Of a stretch of 64,000 bases of DNA, positions 17,151 through 25,147 are shown piece after piece. This stretch comes from Nostoc sp. CHAB 5836 (GTDB lineage Bacteria > Cyanobacteriota > Cyanobacteriia > Cyanobacteriales > Nostocaceae). The translations under genes were made by a program, and so were the position numbers. Below the pieces are notes generated by a model, which was not told the origin of the DNA, made no database searches, and worked only from the letters and a program-made list of their open reading frames with translations. Each line of letters opens with the position of its first letter. Position 1 is the first letter of the stretch. The stretch covers positions 1 to 64,000 of the forward strand of contig NZ_JAIVFV010000001.1 in NCBI RefSeq assembly GCF_020829445.1. The letters run 5' to 3'.

Positions 17151-19127
17151 ATGCGACAGTTGTCTCTTTCTTTCGATTTGTCTGGTTCCGAGCCAATTAA
17201 TACAACTTGGTTCCAAGATATTTTAGCCATTCTTAAAGTCAGTCAAGAACCAGCATGGACTGACAATTTTGGTAAATCTCTACGCCAATGGCTGATGCAA
17301 CAGAGACATACTCCCATTAAAACACTCAGCTTATTTTCTGGTGGTGGTGGATTAGACATTGCATTCCATGATGCTGGCTTTGAAATCATTCAAATGGTAG
17401 AGCTTGAAGCCAAGTATGTTCAGACTTTACAAAGGAATTCTTTACCAGAAAAATGGCTAGAAGGCTCTGAAGCTGTCTGCATTGATATTAGAGATTATTT
17501 ACCTGAATCTCATCTGAAAGTAGACTTTATTATTGGAGGCCCTCCTTGTCAAACTTTCTCTGCTGCTGGACGTAGATCTGCTGGAGTTTCTGGAACAACT
17601 GATGCTAGAGGTACACTATTTCAAGAATATGTTCGTATTCTCAATATACTTAAGCCGAAAGGATTCTTATTTGAAAATGTATATGGAATAACTGGTGCCA
17701 ATGGAGGCAAAGCTTGGCAAGAAATTCAAAAAGCTTTTAGAGAAGTTGGCTATAATATTTATTTTCGGATTCTTGATGCCGCTGATTATGGAGTACCTCA
17801 ACATCGAGAACGTTTATTTATTGTTGGATTAAAAGAAGGCGAATATTTATTTCCCTATCCTACTCATGGCCCAGATTCTCTGAATCAAAATCCTTATTAT
17901 TCAGCAGGAGAAGCTCTAGAAGGCGCTGATATTTCCGAAATGGAAACAGGTCTAGGCGGACGTTTTGGACATCTACTCGAACATATTCCACCTGGACTTA
18001 ACTATAGTTTTTATACAAAAGAAATGGGTTATCCTAACCCAATATTTAGCTGGAGATCAAAATTTTCAAATTTCCTCTACAAAGCAGATCCAAACAATCC
18101 AGTACGAACAATTAAAGCGCAGGGAGGACAATACACCGGGCCTTTCAGTTGGGAAAATCGGAAATTCTCGATTGCAGAGTTAAAGAGATTACAAACTATT
18201 CCTGATGACTATGATCTGATTGGTAATAGACAAATTGCTATTGAACAAATTGGAAATTCAGTGCCTCCTCAACTTGGCCGGATATTGGCTCTTAGTATTT
18301 TAGAACAAGTAATTAAATTTAAATTACCTTTCCCTATAAGTTACTTACCTGAGAATAAAAAACTAGGTTTTCGCCAGCGTAAGAGAAAGTTAACAGAAAT
18401 TTATTCTCAAAAAGCTAAATCTGCAATTACAGATTTACATCAAGCTGGAAAAATCTTATCTATACCTCGGTTGAAATATGAAGATAAAGGAAAAATGATC
18501 AGATTTTTATCTGCTGATTTTTCTTGGAAAACAGAACAAACTTCTGAAGCTGTAAAAATTTATATATCCTACGCTTTGAATGATTCATGCTGGCTGTTTA
18601 CAGCAGGGATCAATGATAATTGCGAAGAAGAATATCAATTCGTGATAGATGTTAATCCTTCTTGTGGTCATGATGAATGGGTTTTGGGAACGTCTTCAGT
18701 TAAGCTTTGTGCGAAAGCTCTTGATACACAGTTATATACATCTCTTTGGAAAGCTTTTGAAGAAAAGTTAACTGAAGCTACAGGAAAAGCGGATTTAGTT
18801 CAGTTATCTGGATATTATCAATACAATGCCCGAATTAGTGGAATAATAACTTTTCATCCTCAGTTGAAAGTTAAACCACTTTGGCGTGTAATCCAATGTG
18901 TGACGAGATGTATTGGTACTGCTGCTCAACTTTCAACCATAGAGCTTGCAGACCGATGGGGCGTGAAAGCAGAAGATGTCTTTTCCTATCTTCAGTCTCT
19001 GCGAGCTATGGGCTACGAAGTTAGAAATCACAACACAAACCCACAAATTTCCGAAGATGAGTATTTGATTCCTTACGCCTTTCCTACATTAAACCCTAAA
19101 AGCGTGCAACTTCGCAAAAGTCTATAA
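17151..19127 (+). CDS. DNA cytosine-5 methyltransferase with C-terminal extension
   Basis: A 658-residue C5-type DNA methyltransferase. Motif I LSLFSGGGGLD (~61-71), motif IV GGPPCQTFSAAG with the catalytic Cys (~133-144), motif VI ENVYG (~174-178), motif VIII QHRERLFIVG (~219-228), and motifs IX-X RLQTIPDDY and QIGNSVPPQLG are all intact, so it should be active. Its target sequence cannot be read. A 260-residue C-terminal extension of unknown function ends in a winged-helix-like segment (LADRWGVKAEDVFSYLQSLR). No endonuclease gene is adjacent, so it is an orphan or a self-contained enzyme. The gene is AT-rich, has no GCGATCGC site, and is bordered on the 3' side by a duplicated fragment of the upstream gene, which indicates recent insertion. 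Confidence 0.93.
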   Translation: MRQLSLSFDLSGSEPINTTWFQDILAILKVSQEPAWTDNFGKSLRQWLMQQRHTPIKTLSLFSGGGGLDIAFHDAGFEIIQMVELEAKYVQTLQRNSLPEKWLEGSEAVCIDIRDYLPESHLKVDFIIGGPPCQTFSAAGRRSAGVSGTTDARGTLFQEYVRILNILKPKGFLFENVYGITGANGGKAWQEIQKAFREVGYNIYFRILDAADYGVPQHRERLFIVGLKEGEYLFPYPTHGPDSLNQNPYYSAGEALEGADISEMETGLGGRFGHLLEHIPPGLNYSFYTKEMGYPNPIFSWRSKFSNFLYKADPNNPVRTIKAQGGQYTGPFSWENRKFSIAELKRLQTIPDDYDLIGNRQIAIEQIGNSVPPQLGRILALSILEQVIKFKLPFPISYLPENKKLGFRQRKRKLTEIYSQKAKSAITDLHQAGKILSIPRLKYEDKGKMIRFLSADFSWKTEQTSEAVKIYISYALNDSCWLFTAGINDNCEEEYQFVIDVNPSCGHDEWVLGTSSVKLCAKALDTQLYTSLWKAFEEKLTEATGKADLVQLSGYYQYNARISGIITFHPQLKVKPLWRVIQCVTRCIGTAAQLSTIELADRWGVKAEDVFSYLQSLRAMGYEVRNHNTNPQISEDEYLIPYAFPTLNPKSVQLRKSL

Positions 19128-19144
19128 ACAGATCATGAATGAGC

Positions 19145-19247
19145 TTGACTTGAGTTATCAAAATCCCCAGCTTGTCCAGCAGTATGAATGTGAAGATTTA
19201 GCACGCGATCGCTTTGTGGCTATTCCCGTGAGCGATCGCGATTGCAT
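19145..19247 (+). pseudogene. fragment of a DUF4912 gene beyond the methyltransferase
   Basis: About 103 bases, from CTTGACTTGAGTTATCAAAA to GAGCGATCGCGATT, match the third DUF4912 unit of the upstream gene (about 16287-16389) with roughly five substitutions. It starts and stops mid-domain and has no start codon, so it is a remnant. It sits between the methyltransferase stop and the GH57 start. Confidence 0.85.
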
Positions 19248-19280
19248 AATTAGACCATCCCTTATTTCGGAGCAACAGAA

Positions 19281-20771
19281 ATGCTTTCCTTCCCCACAGC
19301 CCTGACTCCTTTGCCCGAAATCATTGATGGCTTACCCAATATTTCTGGTTGGGAAACAGAGGTTTTCTCTGTAGTTAACCATGAGCAACCAGTATTTTTA
19401 CCAACAACGAATATCCGCTTAGAAGACGTAAATGCTGTGTTTGCGATCGCCTTACATATGCACCAGCCAACTATACCTGCTGGAAATGGCGGTACACTCA
19501 TCAGCAATCTGCAATATATGTTTGAACATCCAAATGTTGGGGATAACCACAATGCAGATCCTTTTGCCTATTGTTACAGCCGCATGGGAGACTTGATCAT
19601 CGAACTTGTAAATCAAGGTTGCAATCCCCGTGTGATGTTGGATTACTCTGGTAATCTTTTGTGGGGACTCAGGCAAATGGGACGCAGTGATGTTCTCGAT
19701 CACCTCAAACGCATCACTTGCGATCGCACCTATCAGCCTTATGTAGAATGGCTGGGTACAATGTGGAGCCATGCAGTTATTCCTTCCACACCTATAGCAG
19801 ATATTAAATTGCAGATCATCGCATGGCAACATCACTTTGCAGCAATTTTTGGCTGGGAAGCACTAGCGCGAGTCAAAGGATTTTCGCCCCCAGAAATGCA
19901 CTTACCAAATCATCCTGATGCTCTCTTTGAATTTGTCAAAGCCCTGAAAGAATGTGGGTATCGCTGGCTACTTGTTCAAGAACATACTGTAGAAACAATT
20001 AGTGGTCAATCTCTTACCCACAAACATTTACCACATCGTCTGATTGCCCGTAATTCTCAAGGCGAAACAATTAGCATTACAGCCTTAATTAAAACCCAAG
20101 GTTCCGATACTAAATTAGTTGCACAAATGCAGCCTTATTATGAAGCTAAAACATTATCTAAACAACATATTGGCAGTGTATTAGTGCCACCAATAGTTAG
20201 CCAAATTGGCGATGGTGAAAATGGCGGTGTGATGATGAATGAATTTCCTAGCGCTTTTAAACAAGCTTGGCGGGATATGGTCAATAACGGGGGTGGAAAA
20301 TCAGGTGTTGTTGGGATGTGTGGTACAGAATATTTAGAATTAATAGAAGCTGCTGGATGCAACCCTGAAGACTATCCAACTTGTCAGCCAGTGGGACAAC
20401 ATCAGATTTGGGAGCGAGTTTCAGCAGACAATAGCCAACCGGAAGCTGTAGAAAATTCGATTCGAGAATTAAAGCAAATCAATTCTAATTTTCACATGGA
20501 TGGAGCTTCGTGGACAAATCATATCAGTTGGGTAAAAGGATATGAAAATGTGTTGTCTCCCATGTATCAACTAAGTAGTTTATTCCATCAAAAAGTTGAT
20601 ACATTACAGCAAACTGACTCAGAAGAACCTATAACCAGACAATCTCACTACCGCAACATTCTCCTACATAACCTTTTGCTGCAAACTAGTTGTTTTCGTT
20701 ATTGGGGACAAGGTGCTTGGACTGATTACGCACGCGAAATTTACCAACGTGGCGAAAATTTATTGCAGTGA
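19281..20771 (+). CDS. glycoside hydrolase family 57 protein
   Basis: A 496-residue cytosolic protein of the GH57 alpha-glucan family (alpha-amylase, 4-alpha-glucanotransferase or branching-type). The first family signature HMHQPTIPAG is at residues 57-66, DYSGNLLWGL at about 120-129, and PPEMHLPNHPD (about 206-216) contains a Glu at the position where the family nucleophile is expected. A later AGCNPEDYP segment and SWTNHISWVKGYEN belong to the C-terminal helical part. The likely role is glycogen or alpha-glucan processing; the exact bond specificity is unknown. No signal peptide. GGAG at 19269-19272 supports the ATG. It probably followed the DUF4912 gene directly before the methyltransferase inserted, and an IS607 element now follows it. 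Confidence 0.85.
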   Translation: MLSFPTALTPLPEIIDGLPNISGWETEVFSVVNHEQPVFLPTTNIRLEDVNAVFAIALHMHQPTIPAGNGGTLISNLQYMFEHPNVGDNHNADPFAYCYSRMGDLIIELVNQGCNPRVMLDYSGNLLWGLRQMGRSDVLDHLKRITCDRTYQPYVEWLGTMWSHAVIPSTPIADIKLQIIAWQHHFAAIFGWEALARVKGFSPPEMHLPNHPDALFEFVKALKECGYRWLLVQEHTVETISGQSLTHKHLPHRLIARNSQGETISITALIKTQGSDTKLVAQMQPYYEAKTLSKQHIGSVLVPPIVSQIGDGENGGVMMNEFPSAFKQAWRDMVNNGGGKSGVVGMCGTEYLELIEAAGCNPEDYPTCQPVGQHQIWERVSADNSQPEAVENSIRELKQINSNFHMDGASWTNHISWVKGYENVLSPMYQLSSLFHQKVDTLQQTDSEEPITRQSHYRNILLHNLLLQTSCFRYWGQGAWTDYAREIYQRGENLLQ

Positions 20772-20895
20772 AAAGGGCGGTTAAAATAATTCGTACCTAT
20801 TTACTCGATCGCCACTGCTACGATCGCAATCCCTCTAATCGCTAGTTTGTTGGACAAAGATGGACAATGAGTACATATTCAGCGATAGTTTTCTT

Positions 20896-21510
20896 ATGGC
20901 TAAATATGTGAAACCAAATGAAGCAGCTAACACTCTGGGAGTTTGTTTGCGAACCCTCAGACGATGGGAAGAAGAAGGTAAAATCAGTACCGTCAAAACG
21001 CCGTCAGGTCAAAGACGGTACGACATCGAAAGGTTCATTAAGAAAGAATCAGAACCAGACGGAGGACGCGCCACTGTTGTCTATGCTCGCGTCTCTACCA
21101 GACCACAGAAAGCAGACCTTGATAGACAAGTTGAACGATTATCAGCGCTCTATCCCGGCGCTGAAGTCGTTAAGGAAGTGGGAGGAGGACTCAATATGCG
21201 GAGGAAAGGACTCATCGCTCTTTTGGGACGAGTTCTGCAAGGTGATATCGGAGTTATTGTGGTTGCCCACAAAGACCGACTTGCAAGATTCGGATTTGAT
21301 ATTATCGAGTGGTTATGTGAACAAAATGAGTGCAAAATCGTGGTTCTCAACCAAATCAGTCTCTCTCCACACGCCGAACTCGTTCAAGATATCGTCGCAA
21401 TTCTCCACAGCTTTTCAAGCCGACTTTACTCCATCAGAAGGCTTGAAAACCAAATCAAAGAAGAGTTACAAGTCGAACCCGAGGCACAAGAAAGAAAAGA
21501 AGTCGCCTAA
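20896..21510 (+). CDS. tnpA: IS607 serine recombinase TnpA
   Basis: A 204-residue transposase (216 if the upstream ATG at 20860 is used). Residues 1-50 are a MerR-like helix-turn-helix (VKPNEAANTLGVCLRTLRRW), and 60-190 a resolvase-type serine recombinase core. The core starts VVYARVSTRPQKADLDRQ, with the catalytic Ser in ARVST, and goes on to HKDRLARFGF, the conserved Arg-rich loop. The N-terminal position of the DNA-binding domain is diagnostic for IS607, the reverse of ordinary resolvases. The start MAKYV is chosen because it matches the usual family N-terminus. It overlaps the tnpB reading frame over its whole length. Confidence 0.93.
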   Translation: MAKYVKPNEAANTLGVCLRTLRRWEEEGKISTVKTPSGQRRYDIERFIKKESEPDGGRATVVYARVSTRPQKADLDRQVERLSALYPGAEVVKEVGGGLNMRRKGLIALLGRVLQGDIGVIVVAHKDRLARFGFDIIEWLCEQNECKIVVLNQISLSPHAELVQDIVAILHSFSSRLYSIRRLENQIKEELQVEPEAQERKEVA

Positions 21511-22651
21511 TAAAACACTCAAAATTCGGGTTTATCCTGAACTTGGATTGCACCAAAAATGGAAATCTTGGTTATCGGCATCACGCTACTGCTACAACAA
21601 AGCTATTGCAGCATTGAAAGCAGGTGAGAAAATAACCAGCGCTTATTCTTTGAGGGATTACGTATTAGGACTAGACTTACCTGAGTGGGTCAAGTCTGCA
21701 CCATCTCACCCAAAAGAGAACGCTATTTTTGATGCTTGGGACGCTTGGAAACAAGCCAAGGCGGTAAAAGGGGAGGCAAGTTTTAGAAGTTGTCGGCAAC
21801 CGTCACAATCAATCAAATTTCACAAAGTTAATTTCAATGGTGAGACTTGGTTTCCATCGTTGGTCAAAGGACTTAGTTTTAAGTCTACAGAACCAATTCA
21901 AAAAACTGAATTTGCAACCCAACTCGTCAGAGATAGAAAACGGTGGTTTGCTTGTATCCCAGTAACAGAGGAGGTTGAGCCGAAAGAATTAGACAAAGTA
22001 ATTGCGCTTGATCCAGGCGTGAGGACATTTTTGACTGGATACGACGGCGATTCTTTTCAAGAGTTTGGCAAGGCAGACATTGGACGCATTCAAAGATTGT
22101 GTTCTCACCTTGACTCACTTATGGGCAAAGCATCAATTGCTGGTAGAAAACAGAAACGCCGGATGTACGAAGCAGCAAACCGCCTAAGAATCAGGATTCG
22201 TAATTTAGTGGATGAATGCCACAAACAAGTAACTAATTATTTAACAAGTCAATACAAAGTTATCTTGTTGCCAACATTTGAAACATCTCAGATGGTGGTT
22301 AAATCTAAACGCAAGTTACATACCAAAACAGCTAGACAGATGCTTACTTGGGGGCATTACCGTTTTGAATGTCACTTAAAGCAAGCGGCTAAAAAACGGG
22401 GTGTTGTTGTCATTGACGTCAACGAATCCTACACCAGCAAGACTTGTACTAAATGCGGTCACAAGCACGACGAGTTAGGCGGTTCTAAAACATTTAAATG
22501 TCCCAATTGCGGTCACGAACATGACCGAGATTGGGGCGGCGCTCGGAACATTATGATTCGAGCTTTGAGGGACGGCTCCTTTGCTCTCTCTATTAGTAGT
22601 GAGAGCATCGCTATCGCGTATGATCTGTTTGTCCAGAGATGTACAGCGTAA
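20918..22651 (+). CDS. tnpB: TnpB, RNA-guided endonuclease of IS607
   Basis: The conserved TnpB core spans the last ~380 residues of this 577-residue frame, beginning near KTLKIRVYPELGLHQKW (about 21516). The RuvC-like catalytic residues are present: Asp in ALDPGVRTF, Glu in LPTFETSQM and the third Asp in HDRDWGGARN. The zinc ribbon CTKCGH...CPNCGH also is. TnpB is guided by an RNA from the element's right end and cuts target DNA, which aids element retention. The first ~190 codons lie entirely within tnpA in another frame. That extension (MKQLTLWEF...) may be translated or may be only a fortuitously open frame, and the real start could be a TTG at 21443. The RuvC and zinc motifs appear intact. 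Confidence 0.85.
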   Translation: MKQLTLWEFVCEPSDDGKKKVKSVPSKRRQVKDGTTSKGSLRKNQNQTEDAPLLSMLASLPDHRKQTLIDKLNDYQRSIPALKSLRKWEEDSICGGKDSSLFWDEFCKVISELLWLPTKTDLQDSDLILSSGYVNKMSAKSWFSTKSVSLHTPNSFKISSQFSTAFQADFTPSEGLKTKSKKSYKSNPRHKKEKKSPNKTLKIRVYPELGLHQKWKSWLSASRYCYNKAIAALKAGEKITSAYSLRDYVLGLDLPEWVKSAPSHPKENAIFDAWDAWKQAKAVKGEASFRSCRQPSQSIKFHKVNFNGETWFPSLVKGLSFKSTEPIQKTEFATQLVRDRKRWFACIPVTEEVEPKELDKVIALDPGVRTFLTGYDGDSFQEFGKADIGRIQRLCSHLDSLMGKASIAGRKQKRRMYEAANRLRIRIRNLVDECHKQVTNYLTSQYKVILLPTFETSQMVVKSKRKLHTKTARQMLTWGHYRFECHLKQAAKKRGVVVIDVNESYTSKTCTKCGHKHDELGGSKTFKCPNCGHEHDRDWGGARNIMIRALRDGSFALSISSESIAIAYDLFVQRCTA

Positions 22652-22720
22652 CACCGTCAGCGGAGCGTTTGGAAGAGAAGATAGGCGTTACAGTGAGTCT
22701 AGCACTGTAGAGGCACTTCC
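22560..22720 (+). ncRNA. candidate reRNA/omegaRNA at the tnpB 3' end
   Basis: TnpB guide RNAs cover the tnpB 3' end and run to the element's right end. Here GCTCTC/GAGAGC (near 22580-22605) and ACAGTG-AGTCTAG-CACTGT (22690-22708) form hairpins in the right place. The guide would be the bases just past the element end (after about 22720-22740). The position is inferred from family knowledge, with no independent support. Confidence 0.35.
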
Positions 22721-22777
22721 AAATTTATAATTAATTTTTGAGAAAAAGCTAAAAACTAGACTAGGCAATAAATACAG

Positions 22778-23635
22778 ATGATCCGACCGCGTAAGGTCTT
22801 TGCTCAACATTGGCTTAAAAGTGAAAAGGCGCTTGACGCAATTATTAAAGCAGCAGAGTGTACAGAAAGCGATCGCTCCCCCAAAGGCGATCGCGTCCTG
22901 GAAATTGGGCCCGGAACTGGCATTCTGACTCGTCGTTTATTATCCTTAGTGCAATCTCTGGTTGCAGTTGAAATAGACCGCGACTTATGCCAACTGTTGT
23001 CAAAGCAGCTTGGTAAGACTGAAAATTTTTTACTGCTGCAAGGCGATTTTCTCACTCTAGATTTACCATCTTATCTGGCAGCCTTTCCCAATTTCCACAA
23101 GCCAAATAAGGTAGTAGCCAACATTCCCTACAACATTACAGGGCCAATCATTGAGAAACTATTGGGTACGATCGCTAGCCCCAACCCCGAACCATTTGAC
23201 TCTATAGTCTTGCTGGTACAAAAAGAAGTCGCAGAAAGGTTATATGCTAAAGCAGGATCAAAAGCTTTTGGGGCGTTGAGTGTGCGGGTACAGTATTTGG
23301 CTGAGTGTGAGTTAATCTGCACAGTTCCAGCAGCCGCATTCCAGCCACCGCCAAAAGTCGATTCAGCAGTGGTGCGATTGCGTCCTCGAAAAATAGAAAT
23401 ACCAGCGCTTAATCCCCAACAATTAGAGAATTTCTTAAAGTTGGGGTTTGCTGCCAAGCGCAAAATGTTACGAAATAATTTGCAATCAGTGATAGAACGC
23501 GATCGCTTGAGCCACTTACTGGAACAATTAAAAATAAATCCCCAAGCTAGAGCCGAAGACCTCAGCGTTCAGCAATGGGTAATTTTAGCGAATGAGTTAG
23601 GAGTTAAGAGTGAGGAGTTAAGAGTGAGGAGTTAA
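22778..23635 (+). CDS. rsmA: 16S rRNA adenine dimethyltransferase RsmA (KsgA)
   Basis: A 285-residue SAM-dependent enzyme that dimethylates two adjacent adenines near the 3' end of 16S rRNA during small-subunit maturation. The N-terminal FAQHWL, SAM motif VLEIGPGTGILTRRLL (residues ~40-55), the catalytic NIPYNITGPII (about 113-123) and the C-terminal helical domain with FAAKRKMLRNNL are standard. The last ~13 residues (GVKSEELRVRS) are encoded by the downstream 14-bp STRR array. The native protein probably ended near VILANEL. The gene starts 127 bp after tnpB and is followed by ispE in the same direction, a common cyanobacterial neighbourhood. Confidence 0.96.
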   Translation: MIRPRKVFAQHWLKSEKALDAIIKAAECTESDRSPKGDRVLEIGPGTGILTRRLLSLVQSLVAVEIDRDLCQLLSKQLGKTENFLLLQGDFLTLDLPSYLAAFPNFHKPNKVVANIPYNITGPIIEKLLGTIASPNPEPFDSIVLLVQKEVAERLYAKAGSKAFGALSVRVQYLAECELICTVPAAAFQPPPKVDSAVVRLRPRKIEIPALNPQQLENFLKLGFAAKRKMLRNNLQSVIERDRLSHLLEQLKINPQARAEDLSVQQWVILANELGVKSEELRVRS

Positions 23636-23676
23636 GAGTGAGGAGTTAAGAGTGAGGAGTTAAGAGTGAGGAGTTA
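23593..23676. repeat. STRR array (GAGTTAAGAGTGAG)
   Basis: About six units of a 14-base pattern, GAGTTAAGAGTGAG, start within the rsmA 3' end and extend 40 bases past its stop codon. The rest of the gap to ispE (23677-23945) contains a C-rich dispersed repeat (CTCCTTGTAGGAGAGGGTTA near 23772) and no gene. Confidence 0.85.
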
Positions 23677-23945
23677 CAGCAGTTTTCATGTATTTGAACC
23701 ACAAATAGACCTCTCTGAGAGAGGCTTTGATTTTCTCCCCTGACACCAACAAAAGTTTTTCCGCTTCCCTCTCCTTGTAGGAGAGGGTTAGGGAGAGGTA
23801 GGGAAGGGGCTGGGGGTTAGGTCTCATAATTGTGGTTCATTTACCTGAAAATCGCTGTAAGAGTGAATATGTAGATGATTGCTTTGATTCAAAACCCAAA
23901 ATTCACCAATTTACAACTAGCAACCTATAGCTTCTATCTTTCAAA

Positions 23946-24920
23946 ATGCGTTCCTACAGCCTAATTGCCCCTGCTAAAATTAATTTGTATCTGGAGATCA
24001 TTGGCGATGCCTCCGGCGGGCTACGCCAACGCTCTGATGGGTATCATGAGTTAGCCATGATACTTCAAAGTATTGGTCTTGCAGACCAAATTGATGTGCG
24101 TTCCATTAGCACTGACAGCATCCGTGTTCACTGCAACCACCCACAAGTACCGACAGATAAAAGTAATCTGGCATACCGTGCAGCAGAATTAATGGTGAGA
24201 CAATTTCCCGAAGCCTTTGCTAAATATGGGGGCGTGGAGATTACCGTTAATAAGCAGATTCCTGTAGCTGCTGGGTTGGCTGGGGGTTCGACGAATGCAG
24301 CAGCTGTGTTGGTGGGGATAGATTTACTATGGAAGTTGGGATTAACTCAGTCAGAATTAGAGGAGTTAGGAAGCACACTCGGTTCAGATGTCCCCTTTTG
24401 TGTAGGGGGTGGAACTGCGATCGCAACAGGTAGAGGTGAGCAGCTTTCTCCACTGCCAAGTTTGGATAATATTTATATAGTGTTGGCAAAATACCGCAGC
24501 CTTGAAGTTTCCACGGCTTGGGCATACAAAACCTATCGAGAGCAATTTGGTAATTCTTATATTAGAGATAGGGACAACTTGGTAGCGCGTGCTAATGCAG
24601 TTCATTCGGGAGCAATAGTAAAAGCTATCTTGGATAAAGAGGCGGGAGAAATTGCCCAAAAACTGCGTAATGATTTAGAACGCGTGGTATTGCCAGTCTA
24701 TCCCCAAGTCTTGCAACTGCGAGAACTGTTTGGAAATCAAGAAGGTGTTTTAGGAACAATGATGTCTGGTTCTGGGCCAACAGTATTTGCTCTTTTTGAG
24801 TCTCAACAGCAAGCAGAACAAGTTAAGCTGCAAGTGAGGAAAGCAATTGTTGATGAAGACTTAGAATTGTTTGTGACTCGGACAATTACACATGGTATTC
24901 AGGTAGCATCTTCAGTTTAA
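23946..24920 (+). CDS. ispE: 4-diphosphocytidyl-2-C-methyl-D-erythritol kinase IspE
   Basis: A 324-residue GHMP kinase that phosphorylates CDP-methylerythritol in the plastid-type (MEP) isoprenoid pathway, needed for carotenoids, phytol and quinones. It shows the N-terminal APAKINLYLEI, the ATP-binding PVAAGLAGGSTNAAA (about residues 102-116) and the C-terminal MMSGSGPTVFALF. Between EIIGD and DGYHEL, which are nearly adjacent in other IspE proteins, there are about nine extra residues (ASGGLRQRS). They are encoded by a small dispersed repeat at 24005-24034. As the gene is single-copy and essential, this loop must be tolerated. DUF3082 follows 227 bp downstream. Confidence 0.96.
   Translation: MRSYSLIAPAKINLYLEIIGDASGGLRQRSDGYHELAMILQSIGLADQIDVRSISTDSIRVHCNHPQVPTDKSNLAYRAAELMVRQFPEAFAKYGGVEITVNKQIPVAAGLAGGSTNAAAVLVGIDLLWKLGLTQSELEELGSTLGSDVPFCVGGGTAIATGRGEQLSPLPSLDNIYIVLAKYRSLEVSTAWAYKTYREQFGNSYIRDRDNLVARANAVHSGAIVKAILDKEAGEIAQKLRNDLERVVLPVYPQVLQLRELFGNQEGVLGTMMSGSGPTVFALFESQQQAEQVKLQVRKAIVDEDLELFVTRTITHGIQVASSV
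24005..24034 (+). repeat. very small dispersed repeat inside ispE
   Basis: CGATGCCTCCGGCGGGCTAC followed by GCCAACGCTC is a copy of the repeat in coaR (9845-9874). It inserts in frame near the N-terminus of IspE, directly after the conserved Gly-Asp. Confidence 0.7.
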
Positions 24921-25147
24921 TTCCGGTTCCCCCCTTAAAAAGGGGAGCCAGCGCGGTCTTCTCCCTTGGCGCTAGCCTCTCCCCTTGGGAGAAGGGGAGA
25001 CGATGCCGCGCATGGGGGTTTCCCCCATGAGCGACTGGCGTGGGTTAGGGGGGATCGATAAGTCCCTAAAATCACAGTCAAGTACTTTTCAAACAACCTC
25101 TAAGACAAAAATTATATCTAATGCTCCAATCTAAAATCTAAAATCTT
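24921..25147. repeat. dispersed repeats between ispE and DUF3082
   Basis: A C-rich segment with CTTGGCGCTAGCCTCTCCCC (shared with the 12745-12886 element) is followed by GTGGGTTAGGGGGGATC and a ~58-base stretch to ACTTTTCAAACAACCTCT (25045-25102). That stretch is a near copy of the right end of the 12524-12656 MITE. The left terminus is missing, so it is a decayed or rearranged copy. Confidence 0.6.

Larger units (their letters stand above)
20800..22740 (+). mobile_element. IS607-family insertion sequence
   Basis: The element consists of an overlapping serine recombinase gene and tnpB, placed between GH57 and rsmA. IS607 elements lack terminal inverted repeats and target duplications, so the ends given are approximate: the left is between 20775 and 20860, the right between 22710 and 22745. 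No HIP1 octamer occurs inside, in contrast to both neighbours. Both proteins look complete, so it may be active. Confidence 0.75.

Noticed and set aside
17151-20771. Restriction-modification system around the methyltransferase
   Set aside because: Neither neighbour (DUF4912 gene, GH57) is an endonuclease, and no other gene lies in between.
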